DNA from: Stomoxys calcitrans
Lineage: Eukaryota; Arthropoda; Insecta; Diptera; Muscidae
NCBI RefSeq assembly: GCF_963082655.1
Contig: NC_081553.1
Span: forward strand, 210,474,617-210,538,616
Direction: 5' to 3'
Length of the DNA stretch: 64,000 nt
Shown here: positions 11,310 to 23,480 of the stretch, one piece after another
How positions within the stretch are numbered: the stretch's first letter is position 1
Layout: each line of letters opens with the position of its first letter
Program-made: the position numbers and the translations under genes
Notes under the pieces: generated by a model
Seen by the model: the letters and a program-made list of their open reading frames with translations, nothing else
The model's database searches: none
Told to the model about the DNA's origin: nothing

Positions 11310-13800
11310 GGTCAAGAAATGATAATTTTCTATACCAGTTTAAAAAAATCGTTACAAAATTTTAAAAAACAAACTTCCGCACCAGATTTTTAAAAAAGTC
11401 GGTTCTAATTTTCTATAGAACAAATTCGCTACCATATATTTATACAAAACTTTCGCTACCAATTTTTTATAGAAAAAATTTCGCTGCCAATTTTTTATAG
11501 AAAAAATTTCGCTGCCAATTTTTTATAAAAAAAACTTTCGCTACCAATTATGTATAGAAAAATATTTTGCTATCAACTTTTTAATAGAAAAAAATTCGTT
11601 ACAAGATTTTAAATTTCGCTACCAATCTTTTATATTTCGTTACCAATTTTTTATATTTCGCTACCAATTTTTTTTTGAAAAATTTCGGTATCCAGTTGTT
11701 AAGAAAAACTTTCGCTATAAATTTTTTTATAGAAAAAAATTCGCTTCCAATTCTTTACAGAAAAAACTTCCCTACCAAATTTTTATAGAAAAATCTCGGT
11801 ACCAATATTTTATAGAAAAAATTTCGCTAACAATTTTTTATAGAAAAAATTTTGTTATCAATTTTTTATAGAAAAAATTTCGCTACCAATTTTTTATAGA
11901 AAAAATTTCACTACGAACTTTTTATAGAAAAAAAATGCGCTTCCAACTTTTTATAGAAAAAAAATTCGCATGCAAAATTCGCTACCAATTTTTAACAGGT
12001 AATATTTCGGTACCAATTTTTTATTGAGGAAATTCCGCTATCAATCTTTTATAGAAAAAATTTCGCTACATATTTGCTATAGAACAAATTTCGCTACATA
12101 TTTGCTATAGAACAAATTTCGCAACCAATTTTTTTGTAAAAAAATTTCACTACCAATTTTGTATAGAACAAATTTCGATACTTATATATTATAGAACAAA
12201 AACCTTACCAAATTTTTATTAAAAAAATTTCGGTACCAAATTTTGTACAAAAATTTTCGCTACCAATCATTTATAGAAAAAATTTCGCTTACCTGTTTAA
12301 TAGAAAATATTTCGCTACCAATTTTTTATAGAAAAAATTTCGCTACCAATTTTTATAGAAAAACTTTCGCTACCAATTTTTCATAGAAATATGTTTTGCT
12401 ACCAATTTTTTATAGAAAAAAATTCGCTACCAACTTTTTATAAGAAAAAAATTCAATAACTTTTTTTATAGAAAAAATTTCAATATAAATTTTTTATAGA
12501 AAAAATTTCGCTACCAATTCGCTGACAATTTTAATAGAAAAAATTTCGCTACCAATTCGCTGACAATTTTAATAGAAAAAATTTGGGCACCAATTTTGTT
12601 ATAAAAAATGTTGGCACTAATTTTTTGATAGAAAGTTTCGGTACCCAATTTTTATAGAAAAACTTTCGGTACTAATTTTTTATAGAAAAAATTTCGCTAC
12701 CAATTTTTTATAGAAAAAATTTCGCTACAAATTTTTTATGAAAAAATTTCGCTACCAATTTTTTATAGAAAAAAATTTCGCTACCAATTTTTTATAGAAA
12801 AAATTTCGGTACCAATTTTTTATAGAAAAAATTTCGGTACCAATTTTTTATAGAAAATATTTCGGTACCAATTTTTTATAGAAAAAATTTCGCTACCAGT
12901 GTTTTATAGAAAGAATTTCGCAACAACTTGTAATAGAAAAAAAATCGCTACCAACTTTTTATAGTAAAAATTATGTACCGATTTTTATGAAAAAATTTCG
13001 CTACTAATTTTTCATAGAAAAAAGTGCGCTACCAATTTATTATAGGAAACATTTTACTACCAATTTTTTATAGAAAAAATTTCGACACCAATTTTTTCTA
13101 GAAAAAAAATTTGGTACGAATTTTTATGAAAAAAATTTCGCTACCAACTTTTGTAGAAATAAATTTGGTTCCATTTTTTATAGAAAAATTTTATAGAAAC
13201 ATTTTCGCTACTAATTTTTTTATAGAAAAAATTTCGCTACCAAGTTTTAATAAAAAAATTTCGCCACCAACATTTAATAGAAAAAATTTCAGTGTCAATT
13301 TTTATAAAAAAATTTTGCTACCAATATTTTATAGTATGAAAAAATTTCGCTACCAATTTTTCATAGAAAAAAGTGCGCTACCAATTTATTATAGGAAACA
13401 TTTTACTACCAATTTTTTATAGAAAAAATTTCGACACCAATTTTTTCTAGAAAAAAAATTTGGTACGAATTTTTATGAAAAAAATTTCGCTACCAACTTT
13501 TGTAGAAATAAATTTGGTTCCATTTTTTATAGAAAAATTTTATAGAAACATTTTCGCTACTAATTTTTTTATAGAAAAAATTTCGCTACCAAGTTTTAAT
13601 AAAAAAATTTCGCCACCAACATTTAATAGAAAAAATTTCAGTGTCAATTTTTATAAAAAAATTTTGCTACCAATATTTTATAGTAAAAATTTCGCTACCA
13701 GGTTTAAAAAAAAAAATTCGCTACCAATTTTTTATAAACAAAAATTTCGTTAGCATTTTTTTATAAAAATATTTCGCTGCCAATTTTTATAAATAAAAGT
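11310..13800 (+). repeat. Minisatellite family 1, array e, with an internal long duplication
   Basis: About eighty diverged units of TTTTTATAGAAAAAATTTCG and CTACCAA, in the same orientation as 1310-2510. A block of roughly 349 bp, about 12987-13336, is repeated almost exactly at 13337-13686. The two 97-103 codon frames at 13111 and 13460 are copies of each other for this reason and are not genes. Confidence 0.95.
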
Positions 13801-15270
13801 TTAATTTTGAATTGAGATATTTCTTTTTGCCTCTCTTGAGCCACCAAACCATTCCCTTAAACAAAATCCATTCTCTATCTCCTTTTTATTTACCCTCCCA
13901 TTTGCCGCTTAAACATTCTTGATAAAGTGAAAAACAATTGTTTTAACTTCATGCATTTTCCCAAACGGGAAGTCCCAAATTGAAAAATTCTAGTACAGGC
14001 AGTTAGTGGCTCACTCATTTCAGCTGGTCATGTCGGCTAGCCATAATTTCCTTTTTCACACCGGCTTATTTCAACTCATTGCTGGCATTTTCACACTAGT
14101 GAAATAGATTTGCATGCAATTGATGTCCTTCGCAATAATTCATTCATACATAGGGGCGACTGTGTGGGAATGTATGTAGCCGTACTCACCCGCATGCAGG
14201 TATGCATTGTGTTATGCGTGTTTATGGTAATTGAGATGTAGAGTTGCCAAGTATTTTTTTAACTTTTATTGTTGTAATGGAAGAAGAAGTAGTTCTTCTT
14301 GTTCTTCAACAGTTGTAGACATAGGCTTAAGTAATTGATTATTGGGTTTATTTTGTTGAAAAATTTTTTGGTAACTACTTTTTTTTAAATTTTAAAAAAT
14401 GTTAAATATTTTTTTTCAAATTTTTAATAAATATATATATTTTTTTTTAAATTAATTTTCAACTTCATTTAATGGGCAATACTGTCCTAGTTTTATGAAA
14501 GAGTAAGGGATATACAGACCCTGACCGCGACTGTGTGACGTGCAGTTATGGGATTATTTTAAGTAACTGGCTCTTGTTATGACTCTTAAACCAGAGTTAA
14601 TGTTTTGTAAGGGGGGGTGTTCAGTTGATGTGGGAATTTTAGTTCTTTGTTTATTTACTAGCCCATATATATGGATATAAATTAAGCCACATGAGTGTGT
14701 ATGGGTATGCTTGGGTTGGTGGTATAGCTACATGTGTGACCTATGGGTTTTTACTTTGGCTTTTTTCGTTTATTTGGTTTTTCCGTTTGTGTGTGGCTTT
14801 TAAACACAACGACTATTGCGGCTGTTGGCCTGAAAACTCAACAGAACACAACAACCACAAACATTTGTGGTCATTTTGCCTCGATGCATAATTTTTACTG
14901 TTTTTCCACAAAAGTTTATTTCGGATTTTTCCCATACTGCTTTTGGGAAAAGTTTTTTTTTAATATTATTTTTGTTTGTTTTAAATAAATGTGCTCCCAT
15001 TTTTTTCATAGTTTTTTGTTTTTGTTGGTCATCCACAGCAAGAAGTGCGAACTTTAGTTTGATTTTTAGTGGCTGGTTTTTGTGAATGTGGAATTTTTTC
15101 CAATTTCACCATCTATGAATCATAGTTTATGATGAATTTTAATAAAAGCGAGAGTGTGAGATACTGATGTCCTTCCAAATTTATGCTATTCTAACTGAAA
15201 ATGTATGCCAAAATAAGGATACAGTGTTTTTGATGAAGAAAATATTTGAAGCCTTAGCCTTAGGGCAGAA
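13801..15270. other. Noncoding unique sequence
   Basis: T-rich and A-rich runs near 14380-14450 and 14950-15020; no family recognised. Overlapping short frames at 14691-15085 occur on both strands and have low-complexity composition. Confidence 0.5.
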
Positions 15271-16019
15271 AGAAGGCCACCGTGGTGCAGAGTTTAGAAT
15301 GTTGTTTTATGATGCCTACAACATTTGAGAGGTTTTCAGCCTAGCAAAGCATCTTTACTAAGTGATTTTGCTCTCCGGCACTTCTCACAATGGGATAGAA
15401 TCGAAAAAACTAAATAGTAGGAAATCTGCCGTTTGAGAATGGTTGGATATAGTCCTTTGAAATTACTCGAATATCCTCGAAACCAGAGGAAGTATGGTAG
15501 ACCTTAAGCGGACTTTTTTGTAGGGAGTTGGAAAACACTATCCAGCAAAAACTTTGGGAAATCGGACCACAATTAAAGATTTGGCAAGTCGAAGAAATTT
15601 TCATGATTCCGGGATGAACATCTTTAGGGGTCTGCCAGGTGGCGCCCGGGCCACTTATTGCACATGATCTCGATTACTCCTCAGCTCTTACAAAGTCCCA
15701 TCACATTTAGCCCTATTCGCTGTCACACGTAGAGCTTCCTGAAGACTGTGTCTAGTAATACTGGGAATCTTTCCCCTACCGCAATAGCCACGTCGAGGAG
15801 ACAAGAAAAGCAAAAAACAGTTCCTGGGCGAAGTTTTGCAAAAAATCGACGGGCAATAGTGAGGCATCCAGGTTGCGCAAAGTCCGATGAAGCACGGAAG
15901 GCACATAAGTCTGTCAACATTTTTGTTCCAAACATTAGAAAGACTAATTGTCCTGAGGGTGAGGTAGGGACTGTTGCCAGGGAACTTCAGTGAAGCAAAA
16001 CATCTATACCTCAAAGGAA

Positions 16020-16460
16020 GGTCGGTGGCTATTGCTCTCCATGAAATAGTACGAGAAGTCGAGACGTTTCGTTAACAGAAGGGGGAAAGCGATGGAGGGC
16101 TTCCTTGATACTGAAGGGAGATTTTGTAACGTGGAGATAGTTTCGATAGGTAAAGGGAAGGCCTGAAGGTAAGGGATGGACTGATGCCGGAGTGTTGCAT
16201 TGAGGCAAAACATGTACTGCTCATGTGTAGGGCGATAGCGATGGCCCTCCACGAAGTAGTGCGAGAAGTTGAGACGTCGACGTTTTAACAGAAGGGGTAC
16301 TCGACGTAGCCCTGGACCACATGGAGGTCCACCCGAGTAGAGAATTTGGGAGATGGCGGATGACAAGAGAAATGCCTCAACGTTTTCGAAAGTCGCCGCC
16401 CTGGACCACACGAAGGTCCACCCGAGTAGAGAATTTGGGAGATGGCGGATGACAAGAGAA
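16020..16460 (+). repeat. Local tandem duplications inside the LINE remnant
   Basis: GTCCACCCGAGTAGAGAATT and about 45 following bases occur at 16327 and again at 16416, a duplication of about 89 bp. Segments around 16030-16090 and 16238-16300 (GAAGT..GAGACGT, TTAACAGAAGGGG) also match at a spacing of about 210 bp. Confidence 0.75.
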
Positions 16461-16464
16461 ATGC

Positions 16465-16608
16465 CTCAAGGAGCGATGTTCTCACCCATTTTCAAGAACC
16501 TAGTGATAAACGAAATCTTCTTGGATCTTAACAGGGATAGCGTGAGCATGATCGTATATGCGGACAACGTCATTCTACTGATAGTAGGAAAATTTCTGTC
16601 GACTAACT
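16465..16608 (+). pseudogene. Reverse transcriptase palm fragment of the decayed LINE
   Basis: Frame containing PQGAMFSPIFKNLVINEIF then VYADNVILLIVGKFLST. PQG and YADD are landmark RT motifs; the second catalytic Asp of YADD is Asn here. The frame ends soon after. Confidence 0.8.
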
Positions 16609-16684
16609 GAGAGATTATGGTATAGTCACTGGGGAGGCTGTGGAGTTGGGCTGCGAAGAATGGTTGATGGGGTGGGACGGTCGC

Positions 16685-16815
16685 TCAGCGGCATACCGTT
16701 CGTACTCGGCTATAAAAAGGAGGCCCCTTATCATTGAGATTAAATTTGAAACGGACAGCCCTCATTGATATGTGAGAAATTTGCCCCTGTTTCTTAATGG
16801 AATATTTACCCCACT
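16685..16815 (+). mobile_element. SINE body fragment
   Basis: Contains CTCGGCTATAAAAAGGAGG, CCCCTTATCATTGAG, GGACAGC and CTCATTGATATGTGAGAA, the same order as in the fuller SINE copies at 29558 and 41061. The tRNA-like head is missing. Confidence 0.7.
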
Positions 16816-17340
16816 CGGAAATGGCCTACAAATCCTGGGAGAGCGTTTCAACCATAATGCGCCTCCTGTCCACAATTTCTTGAGGACTGGGCCTATGGTC
16901 AAATGAATATGAATGACACAGACTATTTTCATCAGCCAATGAGTAGACTGGATGCGAAGTCTGACCCAATAGATCGTCAATGAAAATAAGAAAAAGCAAT
17001 CATATGGTCAAATTTGTAATTTGCAGTCCTAGCAGAAAGTAGCGGGAAAAACGCTGTGCACCTTCTATTCCTGCAGGAAGATGTTCGTTACGAAGTGGCG
17101 GGTTTGCCCGAAGGTGATTTACTGGATCCACACAGCCATTGTGAGACCAGTGCTGATATAAGGGGCATTGGTATGGTGGAAGGCTGTGGAGAGAAAGGCT
17201 CGCTACAGGGATTTTCAGAATTCAATTTTTGATAGGCAACCTAATAAGGTATTTGTTTTCTTAACTGTGTCCTAAGGATGCGCTTAGTTTAGCTTGGATA
17301 AAGAAGACGGTAAATTTTTTAAACAGACTAGGCTTTTTAA

Positions 17341-17411
17341 GTGGGAATCGAACCCATGACCCTCGAACTGGTAATCCGAGCACGCAGCCAACTCGCCTTC
17401 GCGGGGCGACT
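17341..17411 (-). other. tRNA-derived sequence (SINE head or tRNA pseudogene)
   Basis: On the minus strand there is a perfect B-box-like GGGTTCGATTCCC at 17343-17355 and an A-box-like GGCGAGTTGGCTG at 17386-17398. The ends do not pair into an acceptor stem, so it is not called a working tRNA gene. Confidence 0.5.
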
Positions 17412-17644
17412 AAAGTTGCGCTTAAGATGAGGGAACTTCGCCTGCTGAAGGAGAGAAGATACTGCCGCAGTTCCATTTCGAAGACTTTGGATGCAGTGGG
17501 TAGAATGTGGAGTTTTCAGACAATCTTTCACCGAGATGGATTGGGGAAAGGTCCTTTGGAATTTGCCCTTCTTGGAAGAGAAAAGCGGAAGGCTAATGAT
17601 GTGTTTGAAGAGAATTAGATATCGCTATATTGGCGTTAATATCA

Positions 17645-17895
17645 GAACATTTTTCAGCGCTGTTTATCCCCTCCTTACGATGGCGACATTTGTGAGGTAC
17701 TGTACCATTTGGTATGGCATTCATATAAAGCGGTGTCATATGTGGCACGCCGTTTGGACTCGGCTATGAAAAGAAGGTCCATTACCATTGAACTTAAACT
17801 TGAAACGGGCAGCACTCAAATATCACACATATCACTACATGTGAGAAGTTTGCCTTTGTTCCTTAATGGAATGTTCATGGGCAAATTACCAATAA
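17645..17895 (+). mobile_element. SINE body fragment
   Basis: GGCGACATTTGTGAGGTACT, then GCACGCCGTTTGGACTCGGC, TATGAAAAGAAGGTCC and GAATGTTCATGGGCAAAT follow the order of the SINE at 41061. The tRNA-like head is not present. It lies in the decayed LINE. Confidence 0.75.
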
Positions 17896-18329
17896 ACAGG
17901 GTAACTGTGAGACCAGTGCCTACATTTGGGGCACTGGCATGGTGGAGCTGTGGAGAAGAGGACTCGCAATTGAGAGTTCAAGTAGGTGCAAGATTTGTCA
18001 ACATCCCAGACAGCTATAGAAGCTGGATATGCAATCTGTGGAGGTCTTTATTCAGTACAGTGACGCCGAGTTTGCGCGTAGGCTAAGGGAACTTGGCATG
18101 CTGAAGGAGAGAGGTTCCTTTCTGAACACTATGGATGCGGCGGGCTGTCCGAGAAGGGTCTCAGTCTGACACCAAGAGTCTCAGAATATCACCGAGACCG
18201 ATTAAAGAATGAATCTTTGGGATTCACATTCCTGGTTGGGGGTAGCATGTGTTTGAGGAAAAAGAGACCTCGATGCCTCGAGATGCTGTCAGGGCAGATA
18301 TGGGGGTTTGCTTCGAGACATCTAACAAT

Positions 18330-18710
18330 GTTATATCGGTGAGTCTGCCCGACTAGTGTGCGGTCTTTCAGGCAGAGATCGATATCCGTCAAAGAAATTT
18401 TGGAATGCGATTTGCAGTTTTCGAAGCTCAGCTGTTATGCGTACTTTAAGGCGGCCCTCAAGGCCTTGGTTTCGAGGACAGTGAAGTTGAAGTGCATGGC
18501 GAAGTGTTTGGAATCCCTAAATAAACTCAGGTCACACGACACATATCTAATTTGGATTCCCTAATACGAAGGTATTCCGGAAAACGAAAAGGCAGACAAA
18601 TACATACGAGGGACTCCTCCACTGGAAGCGAAAATCCAACCGGACTTGCATATAAGCCACTTGTCGATCTACTGGACATACCATAAGGAGTTGGCTGTTC
18701 AGAGGTTGTG
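18330..18710 (+). pseudogene. RNase H fragment of the decayed LINE
   Basis: ISVSLPD, a stop, then CAVFQAEID marks the beginning of a LINE-encoded RNase H. After a frameshift, CLESLNKLRSHDTYLIWIP, a stop and YEGIPENEKADKYI follow, matching the usual WVPGHxGIxGNExAD motif with changes. Non-functional. Confidence 0.8.
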
Positions 18711-19035
18711 GTGGGGAGGTGGTAGTCTGTTTGTGAATACCAATCTGCCAGGACTCTCGGGCTTACCGTTGACAGAAAGAAGACCAAGGAACTGCTGGCT
18801 GTTGATAAGAGGACACTGAGTATAATTATGGGGTTTATAGCAGGGCACTGTGTGATAGGCCATGTGGTCGCGACCGTGGAATTTTGCGCAATGATCAATC
18901 CGGAGGTATATGCGATGCATATACAGAGTACGAAGCCGAGCCGATGTAATCGGCGGCTCAATTTAAACCACACGAGTGGAAGATGTCAGCCGATTACATT
19001 ATCGCCTCGTGTGGCTTAAATACAACAACAACAAT

Positions 19036-20585
19036 ATGGGATTCTAATGAAAGGTTTGAAAGGTGAAAAGATGAAATTATTTCCAAATTTGTACCATGTC
19101 AATAGGGGGCCGCAAACACAAAACAGAGTTTACAAAGCACACCGGTCCAGCTAGTTTTTATTTAAAATTAAAAACATTTTTCAAAGTTGCTCTTTTGGCA
19201 CCATCCAAATTGATATTTTACCCCAAAATCATTTTCCTACCCTGTTGAAACGCTTTTCCATTCCCTGGATTCCCTGGATTTCCTAATTTTCACAACTTCT
19301 CATTCGACCACTGTTTATATGAGTTTTCGAATAGTTTTTCTTTCTTTAAAGAGTCCTTGCTGCGGCATTTATTTTTAAGAAACGACGAACCGAAATGAGA
19401 TTTAAACCGTTTTTATGGCCACTTTGGCATTTCGCTTGCGTTACGACTTTGCCCCGATTCGCTTTTTATTATCCTATGCTATATGTATGTTGGCGGAATC
19501 TTTGCTCTTTACGACCAAAAGGAAGCAAAACAAAAAAAAAACGAAAGAAAAAAAAATAGTTAAATTGCTTATTTGCTTCGTTTGGTGGCGTTTGCTATTT
19601 TCTCTTATCAAAAAAATAAGACAATTTTCGTAGTAACATCTACACTAAAGCTGCCAATAAACACACTCACTCGCACTCGCACACACATAGACACACTCAT
19701 GGCTACAGCAACATTTTAACAGATATCGTGTGAAGGGAACATTGTTGCCGCAGTTCATGAAACGAAGCTTTGGGTGTTTGTTTTTTTGTTTGTGTGCAAC
19801 TTTGTATTATTTTCTATGAGCTGGTATGCATGACATGCATGATGTCCGTCCATGTGTCCGTCTTTTAGCTCTTACGTCCTTCTTTAATTCCTTGGGTTTT
19901 TTTTTGCCATAATGAAATCCTTTTGAGCTCTTGCCAGAGTTTTCAGTTTTCTTCATTGTTATCGTCGTCGTCATCGTCATCAGTGGTGTCTGTCTTACTG
20001 TCTGCATGGCTTAATGCCTGCCTTGTTTACTTTCTTTAGATCCTTGATATTTGTGTGTGTGAGTCTGTTTGTGTATTTGTTTGCCGTATTGCGTTGATAT
20101 GGGATAAAAGGGATTTTTATTTGATTTCCTATGTATGTTGAAACAGTGAGAGAATACGAGACAGAGAGAGAGAGCGCCAGGGGATAGTCAGAGATGAAGA
20201 GACCATGACAGCGGCAGCATCAAAAGCAAGTGAATACAAACAGTTTGCAATTAAAATCGTTGTGAAAGTACAAGTGTGTGGGTGTTATGTGTTTGTAGTT
20301 TACTTGTTGTTTGTTTGTATATGTATGCATGTACATAGTGGAAGCATATTATATGGGTGTAGGTAATGGTTTTAACAAACTTGAAATTCAATTTTAAGAC
20401 TAATTGTAGGAAGATCTGTGGGCAAGCTTAAAATGAGAAAGTTGGAAAGGAAAATAAATAAGTAAAAACTAACTAAGTTTGGCCGGGTCAAACCAACATG
20501 GATTCGGTTAAAAATGTTGACAAATAAAATGTTGACACATGTGTGAATTGTTGTGCAAAGGGGAACCTGCGAAAAATGGTTCTGA
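19036..20585. other. Noncoding sequence
   Basis: Holds (CACTCG)/(CACA) runs near 19665-19700, a GTCGTCGTCATCGTCATC run near 19965, and (GA)n near 20160-20180. No gene or family was recognised. Confidence 0.5.
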
Positions 20586-23480
20586 CAAACTTTTTTTCTA
20601 AACAAAAAAATTTTCTGACGAACTTCTTTCTAAACGAAAAAGGTTTTAACGAACTTTTTGCTATGCGGAAAAGATTCTGACGGACATTTTTCTATGCGAA
20701 AAAGGTTCTGACGAACTTTTTTCTACGCGAAAAATGTTCTGACGAAATTTTTTCCAAGCGGAAATAGGTTATGACGAAATTTTTCCATGCAAAAAAGGTT
20801 CTGACAAAATATTTCCATCCGAAAAAAGGTTCTGACGAACTTTTGTTCCAAAAAGGTTTTGACAAACATTTTGCTATACGAAAAAGTTTCTGCCGAAATT
20901 TGTCTATGCGAAAACAGGTTAATAACGAACTTTTTTTCTATGTGAAAAAAGTTCCTTAAAGGTTCTGACGAACTTTTTTCTAAACGAAAGGTTCTGACGA
21001 AATTTTTTCCATGCGAACGGACGGACATTTTTCTATGCGAAAAAGGTTCTGACGAACTTTTTGTATGCGCAAAAGGTTCAGAAACTTTTTCGCATAAAAA
21101 AGTTTTTCAAAACCTATTTTCGCATGGAAAAAAGTTCGTCATAACCTATTTTCTGACGAACTTTTTTCTAAACGAAAAAAGGGTTCTGACGAACTTTTTT
21201 CTAAACGAAAAAAGGTTCTGACGAACTTTTTTCTAAACGAAAAAAGGTTCTGACGAACTTTTTTCTAAACGAAAAAAGGTTCTGACGAACTTTTTTCTAA
21301 ACGAAAAAAGGTTCTGACGAACTTTTTTCTAAACGAAAAAAGGTTCTGACGAACTTTTTTCTAAACGAAAAAAGGTTCTGACGAACTTTTTTCTAAACGA
21401 AAAAAGGTTCTAACGAACTTTTTTCTATGCGAAAAAGGTTCTAGCGAACTTTTTTCTATGCGAAAAAGGTTTTGACGAACTTCTTCCTATGCGAAGAGAG
21501 GTTCTGACGAAATTTTTTCTGCGCGTAAAATGTTTTGACTAAATTTTTTCCATGCGAAAATAGGTTATGACGAACTTCTTTCCACGCAATGATAGGTTTT
21601 GATAAACTTTTTTATGCGAAAAAGTTTCTGACGAACTATTTTCAACCTTTTTTCGTATAGAAAAAAGTTCGTCAGAACCTTTTTCGCGTAGAAAAAAGTT
21701 CGTCAGAAACTATTTCGCATGAAAAAGCTTATCTAAACATTTTTTCGCATGGAAAGAAGTTCGTCATAACCTATTTTCGCATGGAAAAAATTTCGTTAGA
21801 ACCTTTTCCACGCAGAAAAAAGTTCGTCAGAACCTTTTTTCGTTTAAAAAAAAGTTCATCAGAACCTTTTTTCGCATAGAAAAATGTTTGTCATAACATA
21901 TTTTTGCATGGAAATAATTTCGACAGAATCTTTTTTCGCATGGAAAAAATTTTGTCAGAATCTTTTTTCGCATGGAAAAATTTTTGTCAGAATCTTTTTT
22001 CGCATGGAAAAAATTTCTTCAGAACCTTTTTCGCGCAGAAAAAAGTTCATCAGAACCTTTTAGGAACCTTTTTCGCATAGAAAAAAAGTTCGTTATTAAC
22101 CTTTTTTCGCATATAAAAGTTCATCATAACCTATTTCGCATGGAAAAAGTTCGTCATAACCTATTTCCGCATATAAAAAATTTCGTCAGAATTTTTTCGC
22201 ATAGAAAAAAGTTCGTCAAAACCTTTTTCGTATAGAAAAAAATTCGTCAGAACCTTTTTCGTATAGAAAAAAGTTCGTCAGAACCCTTTTCGTATAGAAA
22301 AAAGTTCGTCAGAACCTTTTTCGTATAGAAAAAAGTTCGTCAGAACCTTTTTCGTATAGAAAAAAGTTCGTCAGAACCTTTTTCGTATAGAAAATAGTTC
22401 GTCAGAACCTTTTTCGTATAGAAAAAAGTTCGTCAGAACCTTTTTCGTATAGAAAAAAGTTCGTCAGAACCTTTTTCGTATAGAAAAAAGTTCGTCAGAT
22501 CCTTTTTCGTATAGAAAAAAGTTCGTCAGAACCTTTTTCGTATAGAAAAAAGTTCGTCAGAACCTTTTTCGTATAGAAAAAAGTTCGTCAGAACCTTTTT
22601 CGTATAGAAAAAAGTTCGTCAGAACCTTTTTCGTATAGAAAAAAGTTCGTCAGAACCTTTTTTCGCATAGAAAAAAGTTCGTCAGAACCTTTTTTCGCAT
22701 AGAAAAAAGTTCGTCAGAACCTTTTTTCGCATAGAAAAAAGTTCGTCAGAACCTTTTTTCGCATAGAAAAAAGTTCGTCAGAACCTTTTTTCGCATAGAA
22801 AAAAGTTCGTCAGAACCTTTTTTCGCATAGAAAAAAGTTCGTCAGAACCTTTTTTCGCATAGAAAAAAGTTCGTCAGAACCTTTTTTCGCATAGAAAAAA
22901 GTTCGTCAGAACCTTTTTTCGAATAGAAAAAAGTTCGTCAGAACCTTTTTTCGCATAGAAAAAAGTTCGTCAGAACCTTTTTTCGCATAGAAAAAAGTTC
23001 GTCAGAACCTTTTTTCGCATAGAAAAAAGTTCGTCAGAACCTTTTTCGTATAGAAAAAAGTTCGTCAGATCCTTTTTCGTATAGAAAAAAGTTCGTAAGG
23101 ATGTTTTCGCATAGAAAAAAGTTCGTAAGGACGTTTTTCGCATAGAAAAAAGTTCGTCAGAACCTTTTCTCGCATAGAAAAAAGTTCGTCAGAACCTTTT
23201 TCGTATAGAAAAAAGTTCGTAAGGACGTTTTCGCATAGAAAAAAGTTCGTCAGAACCTTTTTTCTGATAGAAAAAAGTTCGTCAAAAACTTTTTTCGCAT
23301 ATCAAAATTTTCGTCAGAACCTTTTTTCGCATAGAAAAATTTTCTTCAGAACCTTTTTTCGCAAAGAAAAAAGTTCGTCAGAACCATTTTTCTTGTAGAA
23401 AAAGTTCGTCAGAATCTTCTACGAAAAATAGATTTTGACAGAGTTTTTTCTTTGTTTTATACGGAAAAGGGTTTTCACGA
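20586..23480. repeat. Minisatellite family 2 (31-32-bp unit, both orientations)
   Basis: Units contain GTTCGTCAGAACC plus TTTTTCGCATAGAAAAAA or its complement. From about 20586 to 21065 and from 21145 to about 21640 the units read GGTTCTGACGAAC on the + strand. From about 21645 to 23430 they read GTTCGTCAGAACC. A short reversed patch lies at 21070-21145. Three stretches are nearly uniform: 21160-21420 (TAAACGAAAAAAG type), 22240-22650 (TCGTATAG type) and 22650-23035 (TCGCATAG type). Frames inside are by-products of the repeat. Confidence 0.95.

Larger units (their letters stand above)
15650..19035 (+). pseudogene. Decayed non-LTR retrotransposon (RT and RNase H remnants)
   Basis: GC-richer DNA with remnants of a LINE polyprotein in several frames. 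Reverse-transcriptase fingers/palm is seen at 16465-16605 (PQGAMFSPIF, LVINEIFLDL, YADNVILLIVGKF), where the usual YADD has become YADN. RNase H is seen at about 18330-18600 (SLPD-stop-CAVFQAEI, then LIWIP-stop-YEGIPENEKAD). Downstream LSIYWTYHKELAVQRLWW continues the C-terminal tail. The element ends at 19020-19034 in a (CAA)n tail. Frameshifts, stops, local duplications and SINE pieces break it up. It resembles Jockey/I/R1-type elements that carry RNase H; the exact clade is not settled. Confidence 0.8.

Noticed and set aside
13111..13753. Two similar 97-103-codon open frames
   Set aside because: They are translations of the 29-bp minisatellite, duplicated because the DNA block is duplicated; the composition is low-complexity and no domain is present.
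17341..17411. Functional tRNA gene
   Set aside because: The boxes resemble a tRNA promoter but the ends do not form an acceptor stem, and it lies in retrotransposon debris.
18527..18973. 148-codon minus-strand frame
   Set aside because: Antisense of the LINE RNase H region, which is recognisable on the plus strand.
21972..22235. 87-codon frame in minisatellite family 2
   Set aside because: Repeat-derived; the same short phrases (FAWKKF, FSHRKKF) recur with each unit.
20586..23480. Regular ~32-bp repeats that could suggest a CRISPR array
   Set aside because: There are no unique spacers: the whole unit repeats head-to-tail, there are no cas genes, and the DNA is eukaryotic.
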